This document shows positions 40,162-50,927 of a DNA stretch of 64,000 nt, piece by piece. The position numbers and the translations under genes are program-made. The notes under the pieces were generated by a model. That model did not search any database and had not been told where the DNA came from. It saw only the letters and a program-made list of their open reading frames with translations. The DNA is taken from NCBI GenBank assembly GCA_015056655.1, contig SVFV01000007.1, forward strand, positions 62,001 through 126,000, read 5' to 3'. The number at the start of each line of letters is the position of its first letter. The first letter of the stretch is position 1. The stretch is from Butyrivibrio sp. (GTDB lineage Bacteria > Bacillota > Clostridia > Lachnospirales > Lachnospiraceae).

Positions 40162-41484
40162 ATGAGAGTTTTGTGGGTATGTAATCTAATGCTTCCGGCC
40201 TTTGCCAAGGCAAAGGGGTATTCATGGTCGGACCGTGAGGGCTGGCTTTCGGGAGCCTATGACAGACTGAGAAGCAGGGGAATGGCGTCTCAGATAAAGC
40301 TTGCTATCTGTTTTCCTGGTGATATTGGAGAAGAACCGGTTAAGCTTGATGGCGTGAAGTTCTATGGATTTCGTGAGAATCTTAATACACCTGAAATATA
40401 TGATGATGAGCTTGAGCAGAGATTAAGGCGCATTATTGATGATTTTAATCCTGATCTTATTCATATTTTCGGAACGGAATTCCCTCATTGTCTTGCAGCT
40501 ATCAGAGCGTTTAATAATCCTGACAGGACACTTCTTGGAATACAGGGACTTTGCAGTGAGATAGCAAAAGACTATATGGCTGAGCTTCCTATTGAGGTTC
40601 AAGGGGCAAGCACCTTCAGGGATAAATACAAAAATGATTCTCTTATTCAGCAGCAGCAAAAGTTCGAGGAAAGAGCAAAGAACGAGCAGGCTGCAATAAG
40701 ACTGACTGGTCATATTACAGGGCGCACTGATTTTGATAAAGAGAAGACTCTTGAGATTAATCCTGGAGCAAAATATCACAAGATGAATGAGACCATGAGG
40801 AGCACATTCTATAAGGGTGCCTGGAGGTCGGTTAATACAGTTAACCATAGTATTTTTATGTCTCAGGGTGACTATCCTTTAAAGGGAATGCATTTTATGC
40901 TTGAGGCTATGCCTGAGATATTAAAGGAGTTTCCTGATGCGAAGCTTTATGTTGCAGGAAACAGTATTATCGGCAAGATAAAGAGAAAAACAGTAACTAT
41001 ACCTGATGAGCAGAAGGGGGCAAGTGGAAAGAGTAAATACCCCATGGCTATCAGGATTTCCGCTTATGGAAAATATCTAAAGAGACTTATCAGAAGAAAC
41101 AGACTTGGCGGAAAGGTTGTTATGCTTGGTAAGCTTTCTGCTGAACAGATGAAGGAACAGCTTTTAAAGAGTAATGTTTTTGTATGTCCTTCTATTGTAG
41201 AGAATTCACCTAATTCGCTTGCTGAGGCAATGCTTTTGGGAGTTCCTGTAGTTGCATCAAATACAGGCGGAATTCCCAGCATGGTTGATAGAAATGTGGA
41301 TGGACTTTTATTTGAAAAGGGAAATCCTAAGGAGCTGGCAAAGTGTATCTGTCAGATGTTCAGAGAGCCTGTAATAGCAGCTGTATATGGCGATAATGCC
41401 AAGAAGCATGCGCTTATTACCCATGATGGGGATACAAATTTCAACAGACTGATTGAAATATACAATGAGATAGTAGAGGGCTGA
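40162..41484 (+). CDS. GT4-type glycosyltransferase
   Basis: C-terminal FVCPSIVENSPNSLAEAMLLGVPVVASNTGGIPSMV. Confidence 0.9.
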   Translation: MRVLWVCNLMLPAFAKAKGYSWSDREGWLSGAYDRLRSRGMASQIKLAICFPGDIGEEPVKLDGVKFYGFRENLNTPEIYDDELEQRLRRIIDDFNPDLIHIFGTEFPHCLAAIRAFNNPDRTLLGIQGLCSEIAKDYMAELPIEVQGASTFRDKYKNDSLIQQQQKFEERAKNEQAAIRLTGHITGRTDFDKEKTLEINPGAKYHKMNETMRSTFYKGAWRSVNTVNHSIFMSQGDYPLKGMHFMLEAMPEILKEFPDAKLYVAGNSIIGKIKRKTVTIPDEQKGASGKSKYPMAIRISAYGKYLKRLIRRNRLGGKVVMLGKLSAEQMKEQLLKSNVFVCPSIVENSPNSLAEAMLLGVPVVASNTGGIPSMVDRNVDGLLFEKGNPKELAKCICQMFREPVIAAVYGDNAKKHALITHDGDTNFNRLIEIYNEIVEG

Positions 41485-41511
41485 TGCCCTGTTACGAAGG
41501 ACTATAGGCAA

Positions 41512-42738
41512 ATGGGAATCAGGATTACTTTTGTTTCAAATTTCATAAATCATCATCAGATTCCTTTTTGCGAGGAGATGTATTCAAGGCTTCATGAGGA
41601 TTTTTCCTTTGTGCAGGTTATGCCCATGGATCAGCAAAGAGTTGAAATGGGCTGGGGAGAGGAATCATCAAGGATTCCATATCTTCATAAGCTGTACGAG
41701 GAAGAGGAGTTTTGTACAAGGCTCATTCTGGACTGTGACGTTCTTATCCTTGGCTGGACTGGTGATGATAAGGGAGAAAAAAAGGACGTACTTATAAAGG
41801 AGAGACTATCTTCTGGAAAGCCTGTTATTCGCATAAGTGAGAGGATTTACAGAGAGGGGAGATACAAAGCAGTTTCTCCGAGAGGACTTATCGCTAAATA
41901 TCATGAGCATATAAAATATAAGGCTAAGCCTGTGTACATGCTGTGCGCAGGAGCTTATGTTTCCGGGGATTTTAAGCTACTTGGCGCATACCCTGGGAAA
42001 ATGTTCAAGTGGGGATATTTCCCGCCGCTTAAGAGATTTGAAGAAGACCAGCTCCAGGAGATGCTTTATAAAGAAAAAGAAAAGCTAAGGCTATGTTTTG
42101 TGGCAAGGCTAATAAAATTAAAGCATCCGGAATTTGCTTTATATGTAGCTGAGCATTTAAGGAATAGGGGAATTGATTTCCACATGGATATAGTTGGTGA
42201 TGGCCCCCTTAGAAGTGAACTTGAGGCGACTGTAAAGGAAAAAGGTTTAGCTGATAAGATTACCTTCCATGGTTCCATGGAGCCCGACAAAGTAAGAAGG
42301 GTTATGGAAAACAGCCATGTCTTTATTTTTGCAAGTAACTATCTTGAAGGCTGGGGTGCTGTGGTAAATGAAGCCATGAATAGTGCCTGTGCGGTTGTCG
42401 CTTCGAAGGAAGCGGGAGCTGTACCTTTTCTTATTAAGGATAAAGAAAACGGATTGTCCTTTGATAAGTGCAGTAAAGACGAGCTTTTATCAAAGATAGA
42501 TTATCTAATAGATGAGCCAGGTAGAATAAGCAAGTTTCAAAAGGCAGCTTATGAGACCATTATTTCTGAGTGGAATGCAGAGGTTGCAGGAGAGAGATTT
42601 TTGCATTTTTGTAAGAACATAACTGCGGACAATTCGGAGTTAAAAGATATTCCAACGTCTGGTCCCATGAGCAGGGCTGAGGTTTTGAAGGCTCCTGGTT
42701 TTATCAGGACATTGCAGGAAGATAATCATCTTGAGTAA
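41512..42738 (+). CDS. GT4-type glycosyltransferase
   Basis: DIVGDGPLRSELEATVKEKGLADKITFHGSM; EGWGAVVNEAMNSACAVVASKEAGAVPFLI. Confidence 0.9.
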   Translation: MGIRITFVSNFINHHQIPFCEEMYSRLHEDFSFVQVMPMDQQRVEMGWGEESSRIPYLHKLYEEEEFCTRLILDCDVLILGWTGDDKGEKKDVLIKERLSSGKPVIRISERIYREGRYKAVSPRGLIAKYHEHIKYKAKPVYMLCAGAYVSGDFKLLGAYPGKMFKWGYFPPLKRFEEDQLQEMLYKEKEKLRLCFVARLIKLKHPEFALYVAEHLRNRGIDFHMDIVGDGPLRSELEATVKEKGLADKITFHGSMEPDKVRRVMENSHVFIFASNYLEGWGAVVNEAMNSACAVVASKEAGAVPFLIKDKENGLSFDKCSKDELLSKIDYLIDEPGRISKFQKAAYETIISEWNAEVAGERFLHFCKNITADNSELKDIPTSGPMSRAEVLKAPGFIRTLQEDNHLE

Positions 42739-42763
42739 TAATTTGGATTAGAGGATTCAGATT

Positions 42764-43795
42764 TTGTTTGATAAGAAAATTAGTGTAATTGTTCCGGCAT
42801 ATAATATTGAGAATCTGGTGGAAAAGTGTCTTGAATCCGTATACAACCAGACTTATCCGGGGAAGCTGTTAGAGATTATAGCTGTTGATGATGGTTCAAC
42901 GGATTCAACTTTGGAAAAGCTGAATGCTTTTGCTGATAAGCACAAAGAGGATAAGGACGGAGCAAAGATAATAGTCATTCATCAGGAAAACGGTGGCAGC
43001 AGCGCGGCAAGAAACAATGCGCTTTCCATTGCGACTGGTGATTATGTTGGATTTGTTGATTCGGATGACTTTATCGATCCTCACATGTATGAGGATCTTA
43101 TGAATGCCATAGAAGCTGAGGACGGCGAAATCCTTATGGCTCAGGCATCCAGGGATGAGATTGCAGAAAATGGGGACAAGCTTCCTGATGTATGTATTCC
43201 TCCTTCTGAGAAAAAGGTGGTATCAGGACAGGAGCATCTTAGAACTCTCTTGATGCATACGGGTGATGCATCCTACTGCACAAAGCTTACAAAGAAGGAA
43301 CTTTTTGATAGCGAGGATGGGAAGTTCCCGGTTGGAGAGCTGAACGAAGATTTTTATCTTATGATACACATGCTTTTGAAGGTGGATAAGCTTGTTATAC
43401 TTCCAAAGCAGTATTATCATGTGTTCTACAGAAGTGGCAGTAATTCTCGTAAGAAGGCGGATCAGAAGGACTACTTCCCACCTGTGTTCACAGACATAGT
43501 AAGGAACTCTGATGTAGCTTTTGACCTGGTGCAAAAGTCTTTCCCAGAGCTTAGAGAAGTAGCTATACGCTTCTGTCTTGTGCAGAGACTTGATTATCTT
43601 TTGCACATTCCTATCAGCAAGATGACTGCTGATAATGATTTTTATAAAAAGGATGTTGTCGGATTTTTAAGAAAGCATTTGGGAGATGTTATTTCCAATA
43701 AATATCTGACTTCAAAGAACAGAGCATATCTTTTGGCGCTGGCCCTTGCTCCCAAATTTGTAAGGACAGTTCACGCAAAGATAAAGCATCTGTAA
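42764..43795 (+). CDS. GT2 family glycosyltransferase
   Basis: ISVIVPAYNIENLVEKCLESVYNQTYPGKLLEIIAVDDGSTDST; YVGFVDSDDFIDPHMYE. Confidence 0.9.
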   Translation: MFDKKISVIVPAYNIENLVEKCLESVYNQTYPGKLLEIIAVDDGSTDSTLEKLNAFADKHKEDKDGAKIIVIHQENGGSSAARNNALSIATGDYVGFVDSDDFIDPHMYEDLMNAIEAEDGEILMAQASRDEIAENGDKLPDVCIPPSEKKVVSGQEHLRTLLMHTGDASYCTKLTKKELFDSEDGKFPVGELNEDFYLMIHMLLKVDKLVILPKQYYHVFYRSGSNSRKKADQKDYFPPVFTDIVRNSDVAFDLVQKSFPELREVAIRFCLVQRLDYLLHIPISKMTADNDFYKKDVVGFLRKHLGDVISNKYLTSKNRAYLLALALAPKFVRTVHAKIKHL

Positions 43796-43814
43796 ATTGT
43801 AGGGAGTATCAGGA

Positions 43815-45599
43815 ATGCTTCGTGGCAGAAGTGTTTCGGATTATATTATGGAAAAAGAAAAAAGAAAATACAGCTTAATATTGTTATGGATTCTAATCAT
43901 GCAGCTGTGTCTGATGATCTTTAGTGGCTTTAATAAGGCGGGATTCCATCAGGATGAGTACTATTCTTATTTTTCCTCCAACAGGACTATGGGTTTTTAT
44001 TATCCAGACAGAGAGTGGGTGGATAATGAAACCATAAAGAATGAGTTTGTGGTACTACCAGGTGAGGGATTCAATTATCCTTTGGTTTCGCTGGTACAGT
44101 CCTGGGATGTGCATCCGCCATTTTTTTATGATCTGCTTCACACAGTGTGTTCGCTGACGCCCGGAGTATTCAGTAAATGGCAGGGTATTATTGTAAATAT
44201 AATTGCTTATATAATAAGCTTTGTTTTACTAAATAAGCTTGCAAAAAGTATAGGAATGACCAGTGGACTTCGAATGGTGCTTATGGCTGTTTACGGCTTT
44301 AATCCCATGACAGTGTCCTGCGTGATGTTTATCCGCATGTATATGTGGCTTACGGTATTTGTTCTGGCATCAGCCCTTTTACATATTAAGCTTATAAGTC
44401 TTATAAAAGAGTATTATGAGGGCTCTGAGCTTAAAGGCTTTGTCTTGTCAAAGCCCTTTGATAAGCATTTCAATACCTGGTTTATAAGATTTCTGGTTTG
44501 CATTACGGTAGTGAATTTCCTTGGATTTTTAACTCAGTATTATTATCTTATATTCATGGTGATGCTGGGATTCTTCTTTAGCCTGTGGTTCTTGTTCCTC
44601 ATGCCAAAGAACAAGAAGTATAAGGGGCAGGATACTCTTAATGTCAAAGAGATGCTTGAGGATGAGGAGTTTAAGAATCAGGCAGCTACATTTGTAGAGA
44701 GACTAAAATATATCGTAATTTATGGATTTGTAAGTGGCATATCACTTGCCCTTTCGGTTGTGGTTTATCCTGCATCCCTGTCCCATATTTTCAGGGGCTA
44801 CAGAGGTCAGGAAGCAATGAGCGCTTTCACAGATGGGACCAATTTTATTGACAGATTGTTGTTTTTTACAGGCCTTGCGGGAAAGTATCTTTTCTCAGGA
44901 CTTTGGGGCTTTATTTTGGCACTTGTTATACTTGCAAGTATTGCTCTGTTTTTCATAATCAGAATAAAGGGCGACAAGGATACGATGCACATAGCGCATA
45001 TTCGAATCCTTACAGTTACTGTAACCGCCTACTTTGTCATTGTTGCAAAAACTGCGCTCTTACTTGGGGAGACCTCCAACAGATATGAGATGCCTGTATA
45101 TCCTTTGGCACTTCTCCTTCTGGTTTACTTTGTGAGAATAGGTGCAAGGGCGATAGTTGGTGATAGAAGATTTGGAGGCATGAGTCTTCCGGTTCTTATT
45201 ACATTAGTATTATTTATTGCTATCGACTTTAAGGGCCTGTGTGTTGATAAGAATGTGCTCTTCTTATATAAAGAGGATGCAGACAGAATAGCCTATGCAA
45301 AAGAGATGGAAGAAAACGGTGCAGTGACACTTGTGATGTTCAATGAAGCTACTCCTGATAATATCTGGAGACTTACAGATGAACTGTTAGAGTACCCTGA
45401 GCTGTTCTATGTGGATGAATCAAATACAGATATTATTGAAGATGATAAAGTAAGAAATGCTGACACACTCCTGGTGTACGCAGCAGACCATGACAACCAG
45501 GATGCCTTACTTGACAAACTCCTGGAGAGTAATGGTAAACTATCTACTTGCGAACAGGTTTCCAAGAAGGATATGTGGACACTATACAGATTGTATTAG
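43815..45599 (+). CDS. Large multi-TM GT-C-like membrane protein
   Basis: HQDEYYSYF near the N-terminus, typical of the GT39/GT83-like acidic motif; many TM segments; start may be 43848. Confidence 0.65.
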   Translation: MLRGRSVSDYIMEKEKRKYSLILLWILIMQLCLMIFSGFNKAGFHQDEYYSYFSSNRTMGFYYPDREWVDNETIKNEFVVLPGEGFNYPLVSLVQSWDVHPPFFYDLLHTVCSLTPGVFSKWQGIIVNIIAYIISFVLLNKLAKSIGMTSGLRMVLMAVYGFNPMTVSCVMFIRMYMWLTVFVLASALLHIKLISLIKEYYEGSELKGFVLSKPFDKHFNTWFIRFLVCITVVNFLGFLTQYYYLIFMVMLGFFFSLWFLFLMPKNKKYKGQDTLNVKEMLEDEEFKNQAATFVERLKYIVIYGFVSGISLALSVVVYPASLSHIFRGYRGQEAMSAFTDGTNFIDRLLFFTGLAGKYLFSGLWGFILALVILASIALFFIIRIKGDKDTMHIAHIRILTVTVTAYFVIVAKTALLLGETSNRYEMPVYPLALLLLVYFVRIGARAIVGDRRFGGMSLPVLITLVLFIAIDFKGLCVDKNVLFLYKEDADRIAYAKEMEENGAVTLVMFNEATPDNIWRLTDELLEYPELFYVDESNTDIIEDDKVRNADTLLVYAADHDNQDALLDKLLESNGKLSTCEQVSKKDMWTLYRLY

Positions 45600-45680
45600 T
45601 GCGATATCCCGATAACTACCACAAAATCAGTATTTATAGTATAATGACCTAGGATTATGCATTGAAAAGAGGAATCAAGA

Positions 45681-46682
45681 ATGAAATTAGACGGTAAAAC
45701 CTTATTAGTAACTGGAGGCACAGGTTCTTTTGGACACTGCTTTATAGAATATGTGCTCGAGCACTATAATCCGAAGAAGATTATTGTTTACTCAAGAGAT
45801 GAGTTTAAACAGTATACAATGGCCAATGAGAAGGTTTATAAAGAGCACGCAGATCAGATGCGTTTCTTCATTGGTGATGTAAGAGATGGAGCACGTCTTG
45901 AGAGAGCTATGGAGGGTGTTGATTATGTTATCCACGCCGCTGCTCTTAAGCAGGTTCCGGCTTGTGAATACAACCCTGACGAGGCTATCAAGACCAATGT
46001 TAATGGTGCTCAGAACGTAATAAATGCAGCACTTAACACAGGTGTAAAGCGCGTTGTTGCTCTTAGTACAGACAAGGCAGTTAATCCTGTAAACCTTTAC
46101 GGTGCTACAAAGATGGTTTCAGATAAGCTATTTATTGCAGCTAATGCTTATGCCGGCAATAAGGACATTAATTTCTCTATTGTTAGATATGGAAACGTAG
46201 CTGGAAGCAGAGGTTCTATCATTCCTCTCTTCAAGAGTCTTATTGAAAGAGGTGAGAAGGAGCTTCCTATCACTGACTATCGTATGACACGTTTCTGGAT
46301 AAGCCTTCCTGAGGGTGTTGAGCTTGTGCTCAAGGCACTTGACGAGGCTAAGGGTGGTGAGACCTTCATCAGTAAGATCCCTTCATTCACTGTCAAGGAT
46401 CTGGCTGAGGCTATGTGCCCTGGAATCGCTACAACAGAAGTTGGTATTCGTCCGGGTGAGAAGCTCGACGAGGTTATGGTAACTGTTGAGGATGCGCCTT
46501 TCACATACGAGTTTGATAAGCACTTCATCGTTTATCCTCAGGTGACATTCAATGACAGACAGGTTCCTGATCCGAGAGGAAAGAAGGTACCTGAAGGATT
46601 CTACTACAGCTCAGGTAACAATACTGAGTGGATGAGCGTTGCTGATATTCAGGCAAGACTTCATGAGGCAGTAGATCACTAA
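45681..46682 (+). CDS. pseB: UDP-N-acetylglucosamine 4,6-dehydratase (inverting), PseB
   Basis: LLVTGGTGSFGHCFIEYVL, IIVYSRDEFKQYTM, HAAALKQVPACEYNPDEAIKTNVNGAQNVI, STDKAVNPVNLYGATKM. Confidence 0.93.
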   Translation: MKLDGKTLLVTGGTGSFGHCFIEYVLEHYNPKKIIVYSRDEFKQYTMANEKVYKEHADQMRFFIGDVRDGARLERAMEGVDYVIHAAALKQVPACEYNPDEAIKTNVNGAQNVINAALNTGVKRVVALSTDKAVNPVNLYGATKMVSDKLFIAANAYAGNKDINFSIVRYGNVAGSRGSIIPLFKSLIERGEKELPITDYRMTRFWISLPEGVELVLKALDEAKGGETFISKIPSFTVKDLAEAMCPGIATTEVGIRPGEKLDEVMVTVEDAPFTYEFDKHFIVYPQVTFNDRQVPDPRGKKVPEGFYYSSGNNTEWMSVADIQARLHEAVDH

Positions 46683-46734
46683 TTTAAAAAGAGCTTAGAT
46701 AATATAAGGAGTCAGCAAAGGCTGATAATTAAAC

Positions 46735-47949
46735 ATGAGCGATAATAATAATGATAAGAGAATCCCTGCAATTTGCGGGGGTTCGCCCGTTAGAAGCAAA
46801 AAATTATACTATTCTCATCAGGATGTAAATGAGAAGGATATTCAGGCGGTCGTAGATGTACTTAAAAGTGACTACCTGACAACTGGTCCTGCAATCACAG
46901 ATATGGAGGAGAAGCTTTGCAAGGTTACAGGTGCAAAACACGCTGTTGCAATAAGCAATGATACAGCGGCTCTTCATGTTGCTTGTCTGGCAGCAGGCGT
47001 AGGACCTGGTGATGAGGTTATTACAACTCCCATCACTTTTGCAGCAAGTGCTAACTGCGCATTTTATTGTGGCGCAAGACCTGTGTTTGCTGATATCGAT
47101 CCTGAGACATATCAGATCGATCCTGATGATATTGAGAGAAAGATTACATCAAAGACAAAGGCTGTAATCCCTGTGGATTATACAGGACAGACCGGTGCTC
47201 TTGATAGAATAAAAGAAATCTGCAAGAAGCATAACCTTGTAATGATCGAAGATGCTGCTCATTCCATCGGAACTACATATAAAGGAAAGCCCGTTGGAAC
47301 TATAGCTGATATGTCTACCTTCAGTTTTCATGCTGTTAAAACTATAACCGGAGGCGAAGGTGGAGCAATTCTTACAGATGATGATGAGTATTACAAGAAG
47401 CTTCTTCTTTTCCGTACTCATGGAATTACAAGGGACACATCTCTTATGGAGCATGAGATAGATGGCCCCTGGTATTATGAGCAGCTTTGCCTTGCACCTA
47501 ATTACAGACTTACAGATATGCAGGCAGCGCTTATCAGCAGCCAGCTCGACAGACTTGATGAGTTTGTAGCCAGAAGAAAAGAAATCAGAAAGAGATATGA
47601 TGAAGCATTTTCAAAGCTTCCTGAGCTTTTTGTTCAGAAAGAGGATCCGGATTCTGATTCCTGCAGACATTTATATATTCTCAGAATTGTACCAGAGAAG
47701 CTTAAAGTAGGACGCAAGGAGTTCTTCGATGCACTTGGAGCAGAGAACATCATCTGTAACGTTCACTACATTCCGACTTACTACTTCCCTTACTATGAGA
47801 AGCAGGGTTATAAGAAGGGACTTTGCCCTAACGCTGAGAAGCTCTATGATGAGATGATCACTATTCCTCTTTATGCAGCTATGACTGATGAGGACGTTGA
47901 GGATGTTATTGCTGCTGTAGAGAAGCTTGTGGATTACTACAGAGCTTGA
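46735..47949 (+). CDS. pseC: UDP-4-amino-4,6-dideoxy-N-acetyl-beta-L-altrosamine transaminase, PseC
   Basis: DegT family: DEVITTPITFAASANCAFYCGARPVFADIDPETYQID, MIEDAAHSIGTTYKGKPVG, SFHAVKTITGGEGGAI; position after pseB. Confidence 0.93.
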   Translation: MSDNNNDKRIPAICGGSPVRSKKLYYSHQDVNEKDIQAVVDVLKSDYLTTGPAITDMEEKLCKVTGAKHAVAISNDTAALHVACLAAGVGPGDEVITTPITFAASANCAFYCGARPVFADIDPETYQIDPDDIERKITSKTKAVIPVDYTGQTGALDRIKEICKKHNLVMIEDAAHSIGTTYKGKPVGTIADMSTFSFHAVKTITGGEGGAILTDDDEYYKKLLLFRTHGITRDTSLMEHEIDGPWYYEQLCLAPNYRLTDMQAALISSQLDRLDEFVARRKEIRKRYDEAFSKLPELFVQKEDPDSDSCRHLYILRIVPEKLKVGRKEFFDALGAENIICNVHYIPTYYFPYYEKQGYKKGLCPNAEKLYDEMITIPLYAAMTDEDVEDVIAAVEKLVDYYRA

Positions 47950-47991
47950 TTAAGGCGCAGACATAAAAGTATTTGGCATAAGGAATTATAA

Positions 47992-48696
47992 ATGAGTGCT
48001 ATTGCAATAATTACAGCGCGTGGTGGAAGTAAGAGAATACCACGTAAAAATATAAAAGTATTTTGCGGTAAACCGATAATAAATTATTCAATTGAGGCTG
48101 CCCTTCAGTCGGGTATCTTTGATGAAGTAATGGTTTCAACTGATGATGAGGAGATTGCAGAGATAGCAAAGAAGGCAGGAGCAAATGTTCCCTTCTACAG
48201 ATCTGCGGAGACTTCAAGTGACATAGCTACTACAGCTGATGTGCTTTTGGAAGTACTTGATGAGTATGAGAAAATGGGACGCAGCTTCGAGTATGGATGC
48301 TGCATTTATCCCACAGCTCCTTTTGTTACTGCCAGAAAGCTTAAGGAAGCAATGGACGAGCTTATAAAGTCAGGTGCTCAGTCAATTGTTCCCATGCAGG
48401 AGTTTTCATATCCTCCTCAGCGCGGACTTTTCATTGATGAGAATGGACTGGTTAAGATGCTTCATCCTGAGTATGCAACAACAAGAAGTCAGGATCTTCA
48501 GAAGCAGTATCATGAGTGTGGTCAGTTCTACATTTTCAGAAATGACGAGTTCAGAATTCAGAAGGATACCACTATGGAGAAGTCAATTCCGTATATCATA
48601 GACCCTGTTGAATCACAGGATATTGATAATGAGAGCGACTGGCTTCTTGCAGAAATGAAGTACAGATTCCTTACAGAACAGGGATTACTTAAGTAA
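47992..48696 (+). CDS. pseF: Pseudaminic acid cytidylyltransferase, PseF
   Basis: AIITARGGSKRIPRKNIKVFCGKPIINYSIEAAL; MVSTDDEEIAEIAKKAGANVPFYRSAETSSD; YHECGQFYIFR. Confidence 0.93.
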   Translation: MSAIAIITARGGSKRIPRKNIKVFCGKPIINYSIEAALQSGIFDEVMVSTDDEEIAEIAKKAGANVPFYRSAETSSDIATTADVLLEVLDEYEKMGRSFEYGCCIYPTAPFVTARKLKEAMDELIKSGAQSIVPMQEFSYPPQRGLFIDENGLVKMLHPEYATTRSQDLQKQYHECGQFYIFRNDEFRIQKDTTMEKSIPYIIDPVESQDIDNESDWLLAEMKYRFLTEQGLLK

Positions 48697-48707
48697 GACG
48701 AGGATAT

Positions 48708-49745
48708 ATGAAATTAGAGAAATGTCTTAAAGAAAACAGAGCATATATGATAGCAGAGATGAGCGCCAACCACGGCGGCTCTCTTGAAAATGCTTTAAAA
48801 ATAGTTGAAGCAGCAGCAAAGGCAGGGGCAGATTGCTTAAAGACTCAGACCTACACTGCTGACACAATTACTATTGATTGTGATGCGGAAGCTTTTAAAA
48901 TTCATGGAGGCTTATGGGATGGATATAATCTCCATGATCTTTACAAGGAAGCCTACACTCCCTGGGAGTGGATGGAGCCCATAAAGAAAAAGTGTGAGGA
49001 ATGCGGAATAGACTTCCTTTCCACACCTTTTGACAAGACTTCTGTGGATTATCTTGAAAATATTGGAGAGGAATTCTACAAGATAGCTTCATTTGAGCTT
49101 GTGGATATTCCGCTTATTAAGTATATAGCAAGGACCGGAAAACCCATCATCATGTCTACCGGTATGGGAAGTGAAGAGGAAATTGAGGAAGCTATAGCAG
49201 CTATCAGATCCGAGGGTAATGATCAGATTATTATTCTTAAGTGCTGTAGCGTTTATCCTACTGTTTCTGCAGATTTAAACCTTAGAACTATTCCTGATAT
49301 GAGGGAGAAATTCAAGGTGCCTGTAGGTCTTTCAGATCACTCAATGGGTGGCACAGCAGCTATTGCTGCAGCAGCACTTGGAGCTGTTGTTATTGAGAAG
49401 CATTTCTGCCTGGACAGAGACATTCCTTCAGCTGATTCAGCATTCTCCATGGAACCTCAGGAGTTTGCAGATATGGTAAAGGGTGTTCATGATGCAGAGC
49501 TTGCTTTGGGTAAGGTTTTCTATGGACCTACAGAGGCAGAGGCTGGAGAATATACCAACCGTAGATCCTTGTTTATAGTTGAGGATGTCGAGGAGGGCGA
49601 GGAGCTCACCGAGACAAATGTCAGAAGTATCAGATCCTACAATATACAGGGTATTAAGCCTAAGTATTACGAAGAAGTACTTGGAAAGAAAGCAAAGAAA
49701 AAGCTAATGCGCGGAACTCCGCTGGAATGGAGCCTATTTGAATAA
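48708..49745 (+). CDS. pseI: Pseudaminic acid synthase, PseI (SAF domain)
   Basis: IAEMSANHGGSLENAL, KTQTYTADTITIDC, GLWDGYNLHDLYKEAYTPWEW, FLSTPFDKTSVDYLE, VGLSDHSMGG. Confidence 0.95.
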   Translation: MKLEKCLKENRAYMIAEMSANHGGSLENALKIVEAAAKAGADCLKTQTYTADTITIDCDAEAFKIHGGLWDGYNLHDLYKEAYTPWEWMEPIKKKCEECGIDFLSTPFDKTSVDYLENIGEEFYKIASFELVDIPLIKYIARTGKPIIMSTGMGSEEEIEEAIAAIRSEGNDQIIILKCCSVYPTVSADLNLRTIPDMREKFKVPVGLSDHSMGGTAAIAAAALGAVVIEKHFCLDRDIPSADSAFSMEPQEFADMVKGVHDAELALGKVFYGPTEAEAGEYTNRRSLFIVEDVEEGEELTETNVRSIRSYNIQGIKPKYYEEVLGKKAKKKLMRGTPLEWSLFE

Positions 49746-50907
49746 GATAGCGATTCGTGTAGATGCAAATGAAATAGTAGCGACAGGGCACATTATGCGT
49801 TGCAGGACCATAGCAGGGAGCCTCAGGCAGATGGGGTGCACTGTCGTTTTTGTGTCTGCTGATAACAATATAGAGCCTTATATCGGAGGGGAATACGAGC
49901 TTTTTGTCCTTGAATCCAACTGGCGCAAGATGGAGCAGGAGGTGGCTTTATTCCTTAGTCTTTTGCGTGCTGAGAAAATAGACAGAGTCCTGGTGGACAG
50001 CTATCAGGTAACACCCTTGTACCTTAAAATCCTAAGGGATAATGGAATTAGCGTCATGTATATCGACGATATGAAAAAGGATATTTATCCTGTGAAGGCG
50101 CTTTTAAACTATAGTCCCAGTGCACTGACAATGGATTATGACAAGGACTATGACAAAGATACAATGCTCCTTCTTGGAACAAAATACATTCCGCTTAGAG
50201 AACAGTTTTGGCAGAGAAGACACTTCGATGCTGGTATGAGCTCTAGCGAAAAAGAGGAGAGATACGGCACCGACGGCGAGCTTCTAATGAACATAGATAT
50301 AGTTGCCCTTGAAAATGAAGAGGCATCTGCTGGAGCTCATAGGACTTACGGTTATGAGGATGGCATTAAAAATGTTTTCCTTACTACAGGCGGTGCAGAT
50401 ACAAGGGGACTTTCAGAGCTTATAATCACTGCGATTCTTTCTGAGCCTGAGCTTCAGTTTAAGGGAAATAAGAGTAAAAAGATTCATCTTCTTGCTGGAA
50501 GATTTTACAGGATATCAGAGAGAGTACAAAAGTATGTTGAGGATGGCAGCGTAGTTCTTCATCAGAATGTAAGCAATGTTGCTGAGATTATGGGAAGCTG
50601 CGATTTTGCTATAACTCCGGCTGGAACGACACTCTTTGAATTATGCGCAGTTGGAGTGCCATCTGTGAGCTATGTTTTTGCTGACAATATGGAGCCGGAT
50701 GCATTGTATTTTGCAAATGATGGACTGGTACCATACGCGGGTGATTTCAGAGATGATGAAAGAACCGTTTTGATAAATATCATGACTCAGCTTCTGAAGT
50801 TCTCTGAGCTTGATACTGCTTCAAGAATTGAAATCGGAAACAGGATGAAGAGTATCATAGATGGTCAGGGTGCTGACAGAATAGCAGAAGCAATTTTGGA
50901 TATGTAA
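49738..50907 (+). CDS. pseG: UDP-2,4-diacetamido-2,4,6-trideoxy-beta-L-altropyranose hydrolase, PseG-like
   Basis: IAIRVDANEIVATGHIMRCRTIAGSLRQMGCTVVFVSAD; VLVDSYQVTPLYLKILRD; TTGGADTRGLSELII; TTG start overlaps pseI by 8 bp. Confidence 0.87.
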   Translation: MNKIAIRVDANEIVATGHIMRCRTIAGSLRQMGCTVVFVSADNNIEPYIGGEYELFVLESNWRKMEQEVALFLSLLRAEKIDRVLVDSYQVTPLYLKILRDNGISVMYIDDMKKDIYPVKALLNYSPSALTMDYDKDYDKDTMLLLGTKYIPLREQFWQRRHFDAGMSSSEKEERYGTDGELLMNIDIVALENEEASAGAHRTYGYEDGIKNVFLTTGGADTRGLSELIITAILSEPELQFKGNKSKKIHLLAGRFYRISERVQKYVEDGSVVLHQNVSNVAEIMGSCDFAITPAGTTLFELCAVGVPSVSYVFADNMEPDALYFANDGLVPYAGDFRDDERTVLINIMTQLLKFSELDTASRIEIGNRMKSIIDGQGADRIAEAILDM

Positions 50908-50927
50908 TTTCCGGAGATTTATTGTAT

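Noticed and set aside
45617-45645. Possible sigma-A promoter upstream of pseB (TATAAT at 45640-45645)
   Set aside because: Good -10 but no acceptable -35 at 16-18 bp; not strong enough to list as a feature.
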